Positions 34,782 to 41,938 of a DNA stretch of 64,000 nucleotides are shown piece by piece; position 1 is the stretch's first letter, and the number at the start of each line of letters is the position of its first letter. Both the position numbers and the translations under genes were made by a program. The stretch is taken from contig NZ_FMCU01000018.1 in NCBI RefSeq assembly GCF_900091525.1, positions 62,001-126,000 on the forward strand, given 5' to 3'. The DNA comes from Micromonospora matsumotoense. Lineage in GTDB: Bacteria; Actinomycetota; Actinomycetes; Mycobacteriales; Micromonosporaceae. The notes below the pieces were generated by a model. The model saw only the letters and a program-made list of their open reading frames with translations. It was not told the origin of the DNA and ran no database searches.

Positions 34782-34840
34782 ATACCCATCTTGGAACGAT
34801 CAGTACAAGACCCTTGGAACGATCGGTACAAGATGGGTAT
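34782..34840. promoter_or_regulatory. nested operator: 12-bp inverted repeat enclosing two 20-bp direct repeats
   Basis: ATACCCATCTTG (34782-34793) and CAAGATGGGTAT (34829-34840) are perfect inverted arms. Inside are two direct copies, TTGGAACGATCAGTACAAGA (34791-34810) and TTGGAACGATCGGTACAAGA (34814-34833), 23 bases apart, each an imperfect palindrome around CGATC. The arms read ATGGGTATG outward on both strands, in frame with both flanking genes, so either start could lie inside the operator. TetR-family binding is inferred from the neighbour. Confidence 0.8.
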
Positions 34841-34850
34841 GCTGACGACC

Positions 34851-35420
34851 ATGGCAGGTCGCAAGCAGTTCGACGTGGACGAGGCGCTACGACGGGCGAT
34901 GCACGTCTTCTGGCGCTGGGGCTACTCGGAGGCCTCGATCGACCGCCTCACCGAGGGCACCGGCCTGGGCCGCAGCTCGCTCTACGGCACCTTCGGCGAC
35001 AAGAGCGCCCTCTTCCGCAAGAGCCTCCAGCTCTACACGCAGACCTACCACCCGCTGTTCGACCAGGCGCTACGCGGCCCCCACCCCAGCCCGAACGCCG
35101 TGGTGGCCGCCTTCCTCCGGGTCACCCTGAACCGCATCGCCGACCCGACCGTCCCGGACGGCTGCCTGGTCACCGTGTCGGCAGCGCAGTTCCCGGCCCT
35201 CGATGCGGAGGGCCAGGCGATGGTCCGCGCCGTGATCGACGGCCTGCGGGCGATGCTGGAACAGGCGTTGCTGGCGGCGGGGGCCGGTGAGCAGGAGGCG
35301 GCCGAGTGGGCGTTGTGCACGCTGGCGACGAACAAGTCCCTGGCGGTGCTGAGCCGCGCCGGCTTCTCCGGCGAAGACCTGGCGACCGTGGCCGCAGTCG
35401 CCGCCCGCCCCCGGGACTGA
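34851..35420 (+). CDS. TetR/AcrR-family transcriptional regulator
   Basis: 189 residues from ATG 34851 (34833 and 34839 also possible). HTH in FDVDEALRRAMHVFWRWGYS and IDRLTEGTGLGRSSLYGTFG, then DKSALFRKSLQLYTQTYHPL. The C-terminal domain (PDGCLVTVSAAQFPALDAEG; EQEAAEWALCTLATNKSLAV) resembles the TetR_C group controlling small-molecule detoxification. Divergent from the epoxide hydrolase-like gene, its probable target. Confidence 0.9.
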   Translation: MAGRKQFDVDEALRRAMHVFWRWGYSEASIDRLTEGTGLGRSSLYGTFGDKSALFRKSLQLYTQTYHPLFDQALRGPHPSPNAVVAAFLRVTLNRIADPTVPDGCLVTVSAAQFPALDAEGQAMVRAVIDGLRAMLEQALLAAGAGEQEAAEWALCTLATNKSLAVLSRAGFSGEDLATVAAVAARPRD

Positions 35421-35459
35421 CGGTGCCGGTGACGCCGACCCCGCCCGCCCCGGGAGCGG

Positions 35460-35588
35460 TCAATGCGTCCAGAAGGTCGCCGGGAGGGCTCGACGTCGGT
35501 CGCGGACCGTTCGAGGAGTGCGGCGATGGGCAACAGTGCGGTCGCCGCGGCGTCCCCGGCGCGGGCCAACTGACGGATCACGTCCGCC
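35460..35588 (-). pseudogene. 3' fragment of a phosphotransferase gene (diverged duplicate)
   Basis: About 128 bases match the 3' end of the phosphotransferase gene at 37233-37363: both carry the shared segment encoding GDAAA(T/I)ALLPIA(A/E)LLERSATDVE and both end in TGA. A one-base deletion (CTCGACGTC against CCTCGACGTC) shifts the last ten codons. No upstream part of the gene is present. Confidence 0.8.
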
Positions 35589-35599
35589 TACGGATCGCG

Positions 35600-35983
35600 T
35601 CAGATTATGCGGATCCTGACGAGGTCTTCGAGTCCTGCGAGGTCGTCGGCGTTGCGGGTATAGACGGCGGCGTCGTGGGCATGTGCGGTTGCGGCGATGA
35701 GGAGGTCCATCACCCTGGCTCGCGGCTGACGGCCGGTCTCGACGACGCGGGCAGCCAGTCGTGCGTAGCTGTCGGCGATCACGTCGTCGATGGGCAGCGG
35801 ATCAAATCGGCGCTGGATGGCACTCAACCGCGCCAACCGGAGCGCCCTCGCCTCGGCGGTTTTCGCGACCAGGACACCGAACTGGAGTTCGGCGAGGCTG
35901 GCGACGCTGATGGCCAGTTCACCCGGAATCGGGGTTACGTCGTTGGCGATGAGGATGCTGGTGTCGAGGATGCCGCGGCTCAC
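35600..35983 (-). CDS. VapC-type PIN-domain toxin
   Basis: 127 residues from GTG 35983. PIN motifs: GILDTSILIAND with first Asp, SVASLAELQFGVL with Glu, and MDLLIAATAHAHDAAVYTRN with later acidic residues (DLLIA, TRNADD). VapC toxins are Mg2+-dependent RNases that cut tRNA or rRNA. The start overlaps the antitoxin stop (GTGA), the classical coupled arrangement. Confidence 0.9.
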   Translation of the reverse strand: MSRGILDTSILIANDVTPIPGELAISVASLAELQFGVLVAKTAEARALRLARLSAIQRRFDPLPIDDVIADSYARLAARVVETGRQPRARVMDLLIAATAHAHDAAVYTRNADDLAGLEDLVRIRII

Positions 35984-36228
35984 CGCTCAGCCCATGGATC
36001 GGTGACGGTGCCGTCCAAGAGATCACGGTCGCCTGCCCACGCGGCGTCGGTGGGTTGGTCGAACACACCGGCAAGGTCGTCCCACTCGCGCCAGGTTCGC
36101 GGGCTGACCGGGCCGAGCACGGCTGCCGGGCGGCCGGCGACGGTGATCGTCAAGCGTTCACCTGCCTGCGCCCGACGTACCAGGTCGCTGGCGTTCTGGC
36201 GCATCTCCCGAAGCCCCACCTCATGCAT
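35980..36228 (-). CDS. Phd/YefM-type (VapB-like) antitoxin
   Basis: 82 residues from ATG 36228: MHEVGLREMRQNASDLVRRA, AGERLTITVAGRPAAVLGPV. This is the Phd/YefM DNA-binding N-terminus, with the toxin-wrapping acidic C-terminus WDDLAGVFDQPTDAAWAGDR. No Shine-Dalgarno is seen, so translation may be leaderless. An in-frame ATG at 36246 lies inside the upstream palindrome. It should neutralise the adjacent VapC and repress its own promoter. Confidence 0.88.
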   Translation of the reverse strand: MHEVGLREMRQNASDLVRRAQAGERLTITVAGRPAAVLGPVSPRTWREWDDLAGVFDQPTDAAWAGDRDLLDGTVTDPWAER

Positions 36229-36235
36229 GCGCCAA

Positions 36236-36255
36236 ACGTAGCACATGTGCTACGT
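36236..36255. promoter_or_regulatory. 20-bp perfect palindrome upstream of the toxin-antitoxin pair
   Basis: ACGTAGCACATGTGCTACGT is a perfect 20-base palindrome, 7 bases before the antitoxin start. Phd/VapB antitoxins autoregulate through such sites, so this is the likely operator. Confidence 0.8.
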
Positions 36256-36343
36256 GCAGTCGGCGATCGCCGGCCGCGGCCCGGGCCGACTACTCAGATT
36301 CGGCCGCCGTCACGCAGGCAGGTACGGGTGCCCTGGGCCGTAC

Positions 36344-36709
36344 TCAGATCCAGGTGGTGGCCAGCCAGGCCGTGACGGCGGCGGTCACCAGCAGGACGAT
36401 GTTGAGTCCGATCTGGCGGGCCTCACCCCGGGACAGGTGCACCGCGATGCCGCCGACCTGGATCAGGACGAGGCCGACGGCCGCCGCGACGGCGAGCCAG
36501 GGCGCGATCCCGGTCAGCGGTGGCAGGAGCAGGCCGGCCGCGCCGAGAATCTCCAGCACCCCGATGGTCCGGACCAACGGCATGGGTACGCGGTCGACCC
36601 AGCCCATCATCGGCTGGAGCTGCTCCCGGCTCTGCGTGGCCTTCTTGCCCCCGGCGTACAGGTAGAACACGGCCAGCAGGGCGGCGACGATCCAGTAGGC
36701 AAGTGTCAT
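36344..36709 (-). CDS. DoxX-family membrane protein
   Basis: 121 residues, four transmembrane helices (YWIVAALLAVFYLYAGGKKA, LVRTIGVLEILGAAGLLLPP, WLAVAAAVGLVLIQVGGIAV, IVLLVTAAVTAWLATTW). The motif LYAGGKKATQSREQL followed by GVLEILGA is typical of DoxX/DUF4267-like proteins. ATG 36709 has AAGGGG upstream. Divergent from an HxlR regulator that probably controls it. Confidence 0.85.
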   Translation of the reverse strand: MTLAYWIVAALLAVFYLYAGGKKATQSREQLQPMMGWVDRVPMPLVRTIGVLEILGAAGLLLPPLTGIAPWLAVAAAVGLVLIQVGGIAVHLSRGEARQIGLNIVLLVTAAVTAWLATTWI

Positions 36710-36792
36710 GACGGGCCCCTTCGATAATGAGCACGATGGTTACGAGAAGGAAGTAGCCACATCATGTGTCAGTATCGGAGGGCTTACAAAAG

Positions 36793-36806
36793 GCACACGG
36801 GTGTGC
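36793..36806. promoter_or_regulatory. short palindrome in the DoxX-HxlR promoter region
   Basis: GCACAC-GG-GTGTGC, 20 bases before the HxlR start and 83 bases from DoxX. A plausible HxlR operator because of symmetry and position only. Confidence 0.4.
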
Positions 36807-36826
36807 GTGAGGCACAGGGGATGGTC

Positions 36827-37204
36827 ATGTCGCAGTACGAACACACCTGCCTGATCCGGGGCGACGGCGGCCGGACGATCCGGGCGATCCTGGATCGGAT
36901 CTGCAACAAGTGGACACTGCTGATCGTGGCGACCCTCGACCGGGGCGCACTGCGCTTCACCGAGCTGCACCAGCAGATACCCGGCATCTCCCAACGCATG
37001 CTGACGCTGACCCTGCGCCACCTGGAGCGCGACGGCCTGGTCGCGCGGACGGCGTACGCGGAGGTCCCACCCCGGGTGGAGTACGCGCTGACCCCCACCG
37101 GCAAGAGCCTCATCCCGCCCGCGCTGGCCCTCGCCGGCTGGGCCATCGAGCACGTCCCCCACATCGAAGCCAGTCGGGCGCTGCACCAGAACCGGCCCGG
37201 ATGA
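36827..37204 (+). CDS. HxlR-family transcriptional regulator
   Basis: 125 residues from ATG 36827 (GGGG 6 bases upstream; ATG 36821 is alternative). The HxlR winged helix is clear: ILDRICNKWTLLIVATLDRG, LRFTELHQQIPGISQRMLTL, TLRHLERDGLVART, and PPRVEYALTPTGKSL. The N-terminal Cys in EHTCLIRG is common in redox/electrophile-sensing members (YodB, HypR). Likely controls the divergent DoxX gene. Confidence 0.9.
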   Translation: MSQYEHTCLIRGDGGRTIRAILDRICNKWTLLIVATLDRGALRFTELHQQIPGISQRMLTLTLRHLERDGLVARTAYAEVPPRVEYALTPTGKSLIPPALALAGWAIEHVPHIEASRALHQNRPG

Positions 37205-37232
37205 CATCGCAGGGCCGGGTGGTGGACCTCGA

Positions 37233-38006
37233 TCAACGCGTCCAGAAGGCGGCCGGCAGGGCCTCGACGTCAGTCGCGGACCGTTCGAGGAGTTCCGCGA
37301 TGGGCAGCAGCGCGATGGCTGCGGCGTCCCCGGCGTGGGCCAGGTGGCGGATCACGTCGGCCTGCCGCCGGGCCCGCTGCGGCACTGCGACGGCGAACCC
37401 ACTCCGGTCACCCTCGTAGCCGTACGCGTCGAGCAGAAGACGCAACCGACGGGCCCGCTCGCGTACGTCGTCGTCGCTCAACGGCCTGCCGTCGCGCGGC
37501 GACGCGAGCGGCACCCAGGTCAGCGCGGAGAACGCCAGGTCCCAGTCCCGGGACGACGGGCCGGCGGTGTCCCAGTCGCAGAACCCGACCAGCCGGTCAC
37601 CGTCCACCACCGCGTTGTAGGGCGACGCATCCTGGTGCCCGACGACCAGCCCGGGGCCCATCGTGCGGCCGACGAACCAGCACTCGTCCTGCGGCGGCAC
37701 GAAGCCGGCGGTCAGGTCGTGGACCCGGCGCAGCCATTGGCCGACCTGGACCAGCATCGAGTCGGCCGACGCCCAGCCGGGCCACGGCTCCCGGCCGCCG
37801 ATCGTCTCCCCCGGCAGAAAACTGAGCATCTCGCGCCCCTGGTCGTCGAAGCCGAGCGCGCGGGGAGCGGCGTCGAACCCGGCATCCTCCAGATGTCGCA
37901 GCACCGCGTGCACGGTGGCGGTCCACCGCGACGCCCGCTTGTGTACGACACCACCGATCAACACGGCACCGGTGGTGTTACCGCCGGGCAGCAGTTCCTC
38001 GCGCAT
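37233..38006 (-). CDS. aminoglycoside phosphotransferase-family kinase
   Basis: 257 residues. Protein-kinase-like APH fold: Brenner motif VVGHQDASPYN (His124, Asp126, Asn131) and FCDWDTAGPSSRDWDLAF (metal-binding Asp144/Asp146). The Lys of HKRASRWTATVHAVLRHLE probably binds ATP. The family includes antibiotic kinases but many members act on other small molecules, so resistance cannot be assumed. A diverged copy of its 3' end lies at 35460. Confidence 0.85.
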   Translation of the reverse strand: MREELLPGGNTTGAVLIGGVVHKRASRWTATVHAVLRHLEDAGFDAAPRALGFDDQGREMLSFLPGETIGGREPWPGWASADSMLVQVGQWLRRVHDLTAGFVPPQDECWFVGRTMGPGLVVGHQDASPYNAVVDGDRLVGFCDWDTAGPSSRDWDLAFSALTWVPLASPRDGRPLSDDDVRERARRLRLLLDAYGYEGDRSGFAVAVPQRARRQADVIRHLAHAGDAAAIALLPIAELLERSATDVEALPAAFWTR

Positions 38007-38190
38007 CTGCCGGGTATACCGGGCTCCGCCACGCCAGCGACACCGAGTTTCGCAAGCCCTCGGCGTCCCACCTGGCCTCTCGACCGGTAGAGGGTCCACA
38101 CCGGTCGGCCATCCGACACCGCACACCGACTCGCTCCGAACGTGGGCCCGCCGGTGGCCGGGGTGATTCTCGCTGTTGAGATGCGCGGCG

Positions 38191-38625
38191 TTACGCCTGG
38201 CTGAGGAGGTGGCGTGACGGAATGTAGTCGATCTTCGTGTCGGCGTAGACACCGAGCGTGCCATCGTTGAGACACCTCAGGCCGACGCTGATCCAGCGCA
38301 CCTCTCCGTCGTCGAAGAGCGCGTAGCCGACCGCGACGGCGAACTCCTCACCTCCACAGGGGCAGGCGCAGGACTCGTGGTCGGTCCCGGCCCAGTGTTC
38401 GGCGCTGTCGCCGATGAAGGCGACCGCGCCGCAGGTGAGACAGGTCCGCTGCGTCGCCTCCTCCTCGTCGATGGTGACGCGAAAGGTACGGCCGTCGCAC
38501 TCGCCGCAGCGGGACTCCAGCACCGTGGCCACCGGGTAACCTCCCGCCGCGAAATGGCGGAGGTACTCGGCGAGGTCGTCGACATTCTCCCCACGCCACA
38601 GCTTCCCGGACTTGTCGAGTGCCAT
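38191..38625 (-). CDS. hypothetical protein with zinc-ribbon cysteines
   Basis: 144 residues. Three Cys pairs, ESRCGECDG, QRTCLTCGAV and SCACPCGGEE, suggest one or two zinc sites. The C-terminal half (FAVAVGYALFDDGEVRWISV; GTLGVYADTKIDYIPSRHLL) is beta-rich. The N-terminus reads MALDKSGKLWRGENVDDLAE. Not recognised beyond a hypothetical family seen in Streptomyces and Micromonospora. Single gene. Confidence 0.7.
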   Translation of the reverse strand: MALDKSGKLWRGENVDDLAEYLRHFAAGGYPVATVLESRCGECDGRTFRVTIDEEEATQRTCLTCGAVAFIGDSAEHWAGTDHESCACPCGGEEFAVAVGYALFDDGEVRWISVGLRCLNDGTLGVYADTKIDYIPSRHLLSQA

Positions 38626-38683
38626 CTCCGCATTGTGCCTGGCACCGGCGGTGCGCCCGCGAGCGGATCACTAGACTGGCTGG

Positions 38684-38887
38684 ATGCGGCAGGCACTGAG
38701 AGACCTCACCTTCTCCGACCACTCCGAGTGGTTCGGCCTGGGCCCGCTGCTGCTCGCCGTCCTGGCCGGCATCCGCGCGTTCATGGCCGACGAGCCCTTC
38801 GCCCGCTGGGGCTGGACCGTCGTCGCCGTCCTCATGCTGATCATCTGCGCCGTCTACGCGATCTGGGCGAGGAAGAAGCACTCCTGA
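38684..38887 (+). CDS. small two-helix membrane protein
   Basis: 67 residues: a polar start (MRQALRDLTFSDHSEWFGLG), then two hydrophobic helices (LGPLLLAVLAGIRAFM and WTVVAVLMLIICAVYAIWA) and a basic end RKKHS. Divergent from the zinc-ribbon gene. No family recognised. Confidence 0.6.
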   Translation: MRQALRDLTFSDHSEWFGLGPLLLAVLAGIRAFMADEPFARWGWTVVAVLMLIICAVYAIWARKKHS

Positions 38888-38984
38888 GACCTATCCGGAA
38901 GGCAGCTACAGCCACTCGTTGACTGCGACGGCCTTCGACCCCTGCTCGGACGCCAGGCGCACCTTCGAGGTCAGGCATGTGGCC

Positions 38985-39060
38985 GGCCCGCTGGTCGGCG
39001 GGTTCCTGACCGACCACGCCGGGTAGCGGTGGATCTTCCTCGTCAACCTGCCGATCGGGG
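38985..39060 (+). pseudogene. MFS transporter fragment with in-frame stop
   Basis: The frame reads GPLVGGFLTDHAG-stop-RWIFLVNLPIG. This is the highly conserved DHA2/EmrB segment (GPLLGGxxTDxxGWRWIFxVNLPIG) with the expected Trp codon changed to TAG (39034-39036). Nothing else of the transporter is present, so it is a relic. Confidence 0.75.
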
Positions 39061-39105
39061 ATCCGGATGGCCGCGCGGGCAACAGCCGTGCCGCATAATC
39101 CGTTC

Positions 39106-39459
39106 ATGACCTCCACCGGCTTGTCACGGCTGTCGTTGTGGTCCACCGACTCGTTGTTGTCCATCGGATCCCGAGGCTCGGTGCTGTCCATCGGCAGTGT
39201 CGGCTCGATCGCCTCCGTCGGCAGCATCGGCTCCGCCGGATCGGTCCTGTCCGTCGGGTCCGCGCTCTCGGTCGGGTCGGCCCTGTCGTGGCGGTCCTCC
39301 TGGTCATTGCTGGCTGACCATTCCTTCGGAGCCGCGATGGGCTCCCGCGAGCGAGCCCGCGCACTCATCGGGCCGTCCGCGGCGTTGGCCGCCGTGGCGC
39401 TGACCGCCTATGCCGGCTACCTCCTGGCGCGCAGCCGCCGGCCGGACGAAGGTCACTGA
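39106..39459 (+). CDS. Ser/Gly short-repeat protein with C-terminal helix
   Basis: 117 residues. Residues 6-60 are short repeats of the form S(V/I)GS(V/I/A), such as LSIGSVGSIASVGSIGSAGS and VLSVGSALSVGSALS. They alternate small and hydrophobic residues like a beta-solenoid. The C-terminal part has a hydrophobic helix (SAALAAVALTAYAGYLLA) and a basic tail RSRRPDEGH. No function known. The repeat at DNA level (GGCTCGGT, GTCGGCAGC variants) suggests expansion by slippage. Confidence 0.55.
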   Translation: MTSTGLSRLSLWSTDSLLSIGSRGSVLSIGSVGSIASVGSIGSAGSVLSVGSALSVGSALSWRSSWSLLADHSFGAAMGSRERARALIGPSAALAAVALTAYAGYLLARSRRPDEGH

Positions 39460-39558
39460 GGGCCGCAACGGGACAGCAGACGGGCGGCACCTGCCCCGTC
39501 GAGACGCGGTCTGTCCGCACGCCCCGGAGACGCACACTCCGCAGCGGGTGAGTGCACC

Positions 39559-40533
39559 TCAGGCTGCGAAACGGTCGATGTCTCTTGCGAGGTCGTCCCC
39601 AGTCAGCGGCTGCTGCATGTCGCTGAGGACTCTTGCCAGGGCGGGGAGCGCGTGCTGCTGGTTGGCGAGGAGGACACTCACGTAGTCCTGGTCGGGAACC
39701 AGTAGCATCGCGGTCCGGTATCCGGGCAGGCGCCCGTTGAGGTACATCTGGCCCGAAGGGCCGAGCGCCCATCCGAGGCCGTACGCCAGGGGGTCGTCCG
39801 GCGTGGTGCGCGGTCGGCGGATGTCCTCCAGCAGGGCCCGATCAGCGAGCAGCCCCTCACCAAGTGCCAGGACGTCCGAAACCGACGACCACAAGCCTCC
39901 GCTGGGGCGGCGCGCGTGTGGGTAGTCGCTTCGGGGGAGTTCGGTCGGACCGTCCCAGCCGGTGACCGAGTCGCGCGGTGCGTCGAAACCTGTTCGAGAG
40001 AGACGCCAGGGTTCGAGCAGCTTCTCCGTCAATGCCGTCTCGTACGACGCGCCGTGGAGGGCCGCGAGGATCGCGCCGGCCAGGAAGTAGTTGCCGTTGT
40101 AGTAGGACCAGTGCGCCCCGGGCTCGTGTGCGTTTCCGGCGCGTACCACGAGCCGGGCTGCCTCATCGAGCGCGGGAGGCCCGTGGCCCAGGGCGGCCAC
40201 GGCGGTCGAGTCCACGGACTCGCGCAGCCCCGAGACCTGCCCGAGGATCTGCTCGACGGTAACGCCCGTATCGGCTCGCCAGTCAGGCGCGAGGTCTGGC
40301 AGCAGTTCGATGGCGGGGCTGCCCAGCGGGACGTCGTGCTCCCGCAGTGTCATCACGAGCGCGGTGGAGGTGAATGCCTTCGTCAACGACGCGATTCGGA
40401 AGCACGAATCCGGGGTCACCTGAACCGCCCCGCGAGTAGCCGCACTTCTTGCCCCCGCGACGGAGACCCCAGCCACCACTGCCGGGACGCCGCGGAGAGC
40501 GACCTGCGCGTCGAGCACATCCTGGAGATCCAC
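39559..40533 (-). CDS. serine hydrolase, beta-lactamase/PBP4 (AmpC-like) family
   Basis: About 324 residues from GTG 40533; the frame is open to GTG 40590, so the start is uncertain. The SxxK motif is SLTK in CFRIASLTKAFTSTALV; the YxN motif is in HWSYYNGNYFLAGAIL. A glycine-rich LNGRLPGYRTAMLLVP supplies the third box. There is no signal peptide, so it is probably a cytoplasmic esterase or peptidase of the EstB/D-aminopeptidase type rather than a true beta-lactamase. Two GAGCGCTC palindromes lie just upstream (40578-40585, 40598-40605). Confidence 0.8.
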   Translation of the reverse strand: MDLQDVLDAQVALRGVPAVVAGVSVAGARSAATRGAVQVTPDSCFRIASLTKAFTSTALVMTLREHDVPLGSPAIELLPDLAPDWRADTGVTVEQILGQVSGLRESVDSTAVAALGHGPPALDEAARLVVRAGNAHEPGAHWSYYNGNYFLAGAILAALHGASYETALTEKLLEPWRLSRTGFDAPRDSVTGWDGPTELPRSDYPHARRPSGGLWSSVSDVLALGEGLLADRALLEDIRRPRTTPDDPLAYGLGWALGPSGQMYLNGRLPGYRTAMLLVPDQDYVSVLLANQQHALPALARVLSDMQQPLTGDDLARDIDRFAA

Positions 40534-40821
40534 GGTACGAATACTCCCAGCCGTGCCAAGGCGTCGCAGGGAGGCTTGAGCGCTCCCCACAAAACGTGAG
40601 CGCTCCTCAGTGCGCTGGCGACGATGCGGGCACGGAATTGTTCGGCGCGACGCGCCGCATCCGCGCGCAACGCAGGAGCCTCAGCACGCTTCATAGGCAC
40701 CGGTGAGACCGGCGAAGATCACCGCTGCCTCCCCATTGCGGTGACCAGCAGGAGAGGAAGGAACAGCAAGGACGGTACGCGGGTTGCGGCACATGGGCGC
40801 GGCACCCCCCTTCGATGGTGG

Positions 40822-41094
40822 TCACTCGTAGCCGAGATTCTCCTCGGAGTGCAGGTGCCACCCGTCGTGCCGCTTGACCAGGACGAAGGCGGTGCGCTCA
40901 AAGACGTCGTAGAATCCGGAATCCGGATCGTGGCCATACGTGTACCAGAGCGCATCGATCCGCGCCGTGTCCGGGGCCTCGCTGACGACAGTCACCGAGT
41001 CCACACTCGACTCTCCGCCGAATCCATCAACTTTGCCGTTGCTGTGCGCTTCGGCGTACCTGGCGCAAAAATCAGCAGGGCTCTGATAGAGCAT
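40822..41094 (-). CDS. small hypothetical protein (NTF2/SnoaL-like candidate)
   Basis: 90 residues from ATG 41094 with GGGAGG upstream. Sequence MLYQSPADFCARYAEAHSNG ... AFVLVKRHDGWHLHSEENLG. The C-terminal strand V-K-R-x-D-G-W-H-L is the usual last strand of NTF2-like (SnoaL/DUF4440) domains, though the protein is shorter than the family. Function unknown. Confidence 0.6.
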   Translation of the reverse strand: MLYQSPADFCARYAEAHSNGKVDGFGGESSVDSVTVVSEAPDTARIDALWYTYGHDPDSGFYDVFERTAFVLVKRHDGWHLHSEENLGYE

Positions 41095-41321
41095 CTGAAC
41101 CTCCCCTTGGCCCTGCCTCCGGCGGGCAGTTGGCGGGCGCCGTCGCGTCGGGCATGTTGTCCACCGTAGGGCTCGGCACAAACGCGTAGGACCGCAGGAG
41201 CACCGTCACGAACGGCAGCAGATCAGCAGCACGTGATCACCCGTCCGTTCCCAGGCGGAGCCTGAGCACACCCCGACAAGATCAGCTGCGCGCTCATCGA
41301 CAGCAGCGGGTGTTGCGCGGC

Positions 41322-41633
41322 TCAGCCGATGCGCTCGGCCAGCGAGACGATGATCCCTTCGGGCCCCCGGACGTAGGCCATCCGCCATGCACCCTCGTAC
41401 TCGCCGATGCCACCGACCAGCCCGTAGCCCTCCCTCGCCGCCCAGTCGACGGCGGCCCGCAGATCGTTGACCTCGAAGGACACGTTGCGTAGTCCCCGCT
41501 CGTTGGCCATGGCCGCCGGTGAGCCCGGCACGGACTCCGGCCGCCCGAACCTGGCAAGCTCCAGGCGGGTGCCACCGCCGGGCGAGGTCAGCATGACGAT
41601 CTCGGTGCGGGAGTCGGGAATGCCACAGACCAC
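41322..41633 (-). pseudogene. truncated VOC-family protein
   Basis: 103 residues matching only the middle and C-terminal part of a glyoxalase-type protein: TEIVMLTSPGGGTRLELARF, RNVSFEVNDLRAAVDWAARE, RMAYVRGPEGIIVSLAERIG. The first beta-alpha module with its metal His is missing, and a stop codon lies a few codons upstream of the GTG at 41633. Probably a non-functional remnant. Confidence 0.6.
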
Positions 41634-41716
41634 CGATGGCGTAACAGCTCGTCATGTCCACGGCACCACCCCTATGCGACCTCAAGCCGCTTGAGATGCA
41701 AGCCCCTCGTTCTGCG

Positions 41717-41938
41717 TCAGCCGCCGGTGAAGTCGAACTCGCCGTCCTTGACGCCGCCGACGAAGGCCGCCCACTCGTCGGCGGTGTAGACGATCGTCGC
41801 CGCGTCACGTGCCTTGCTGTGCCGCACCGCCACCCGGCCCGAGCCGTCGAGCAACGGCCCCGCCTCGACGCAGTTGCCCCCGTTGTCCGGACTCCTGGTA
41901 CTGATGTGCCACGCCACCTCAGGCACGATCTCGCTCAT
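41717..41938 (-). CDS. DUF397-domain protein
   Basis: 73 residues: AWHISTRSPDNGGNCVEAGP, VAVRHSKARDAATIVYTADE, WAAFVGGVKDGEFD. This is the complete DUF397 pattern (S-x-x-G-x-C-V-E ... V-x-V-R-x-S ... W-x-x-F). Such proteins pair with XRE/DUF5753 regulators in actinomycetes (Scr1/Scr2-, WhiJ-like) and may act as toxin or co-regulator. ATG 41938 overlaps the XRE stop (ATGA). Confidence 0.92.
   Translation of the reverse strand: MSEIVPEVAWHISTRSPDNGGNCVEAGPLLDGSGRVAVRHSKARDAATIVYTADEWAAFVGGVKDGEFDFTGG

Noticed and set aside
37233..38006. Aminoglycoside resistance gene
   Set aside because: The APH fold is shared by many metabolic kinases; nothing in context points to an antibiotic.
39559..40533. 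Antibiotic-resistance beta-lactamase
   Set aside because: SxxK and YxN motifs fit, but there is no signal peptide, so cytoplasmic esterase/peptidase is more likely.
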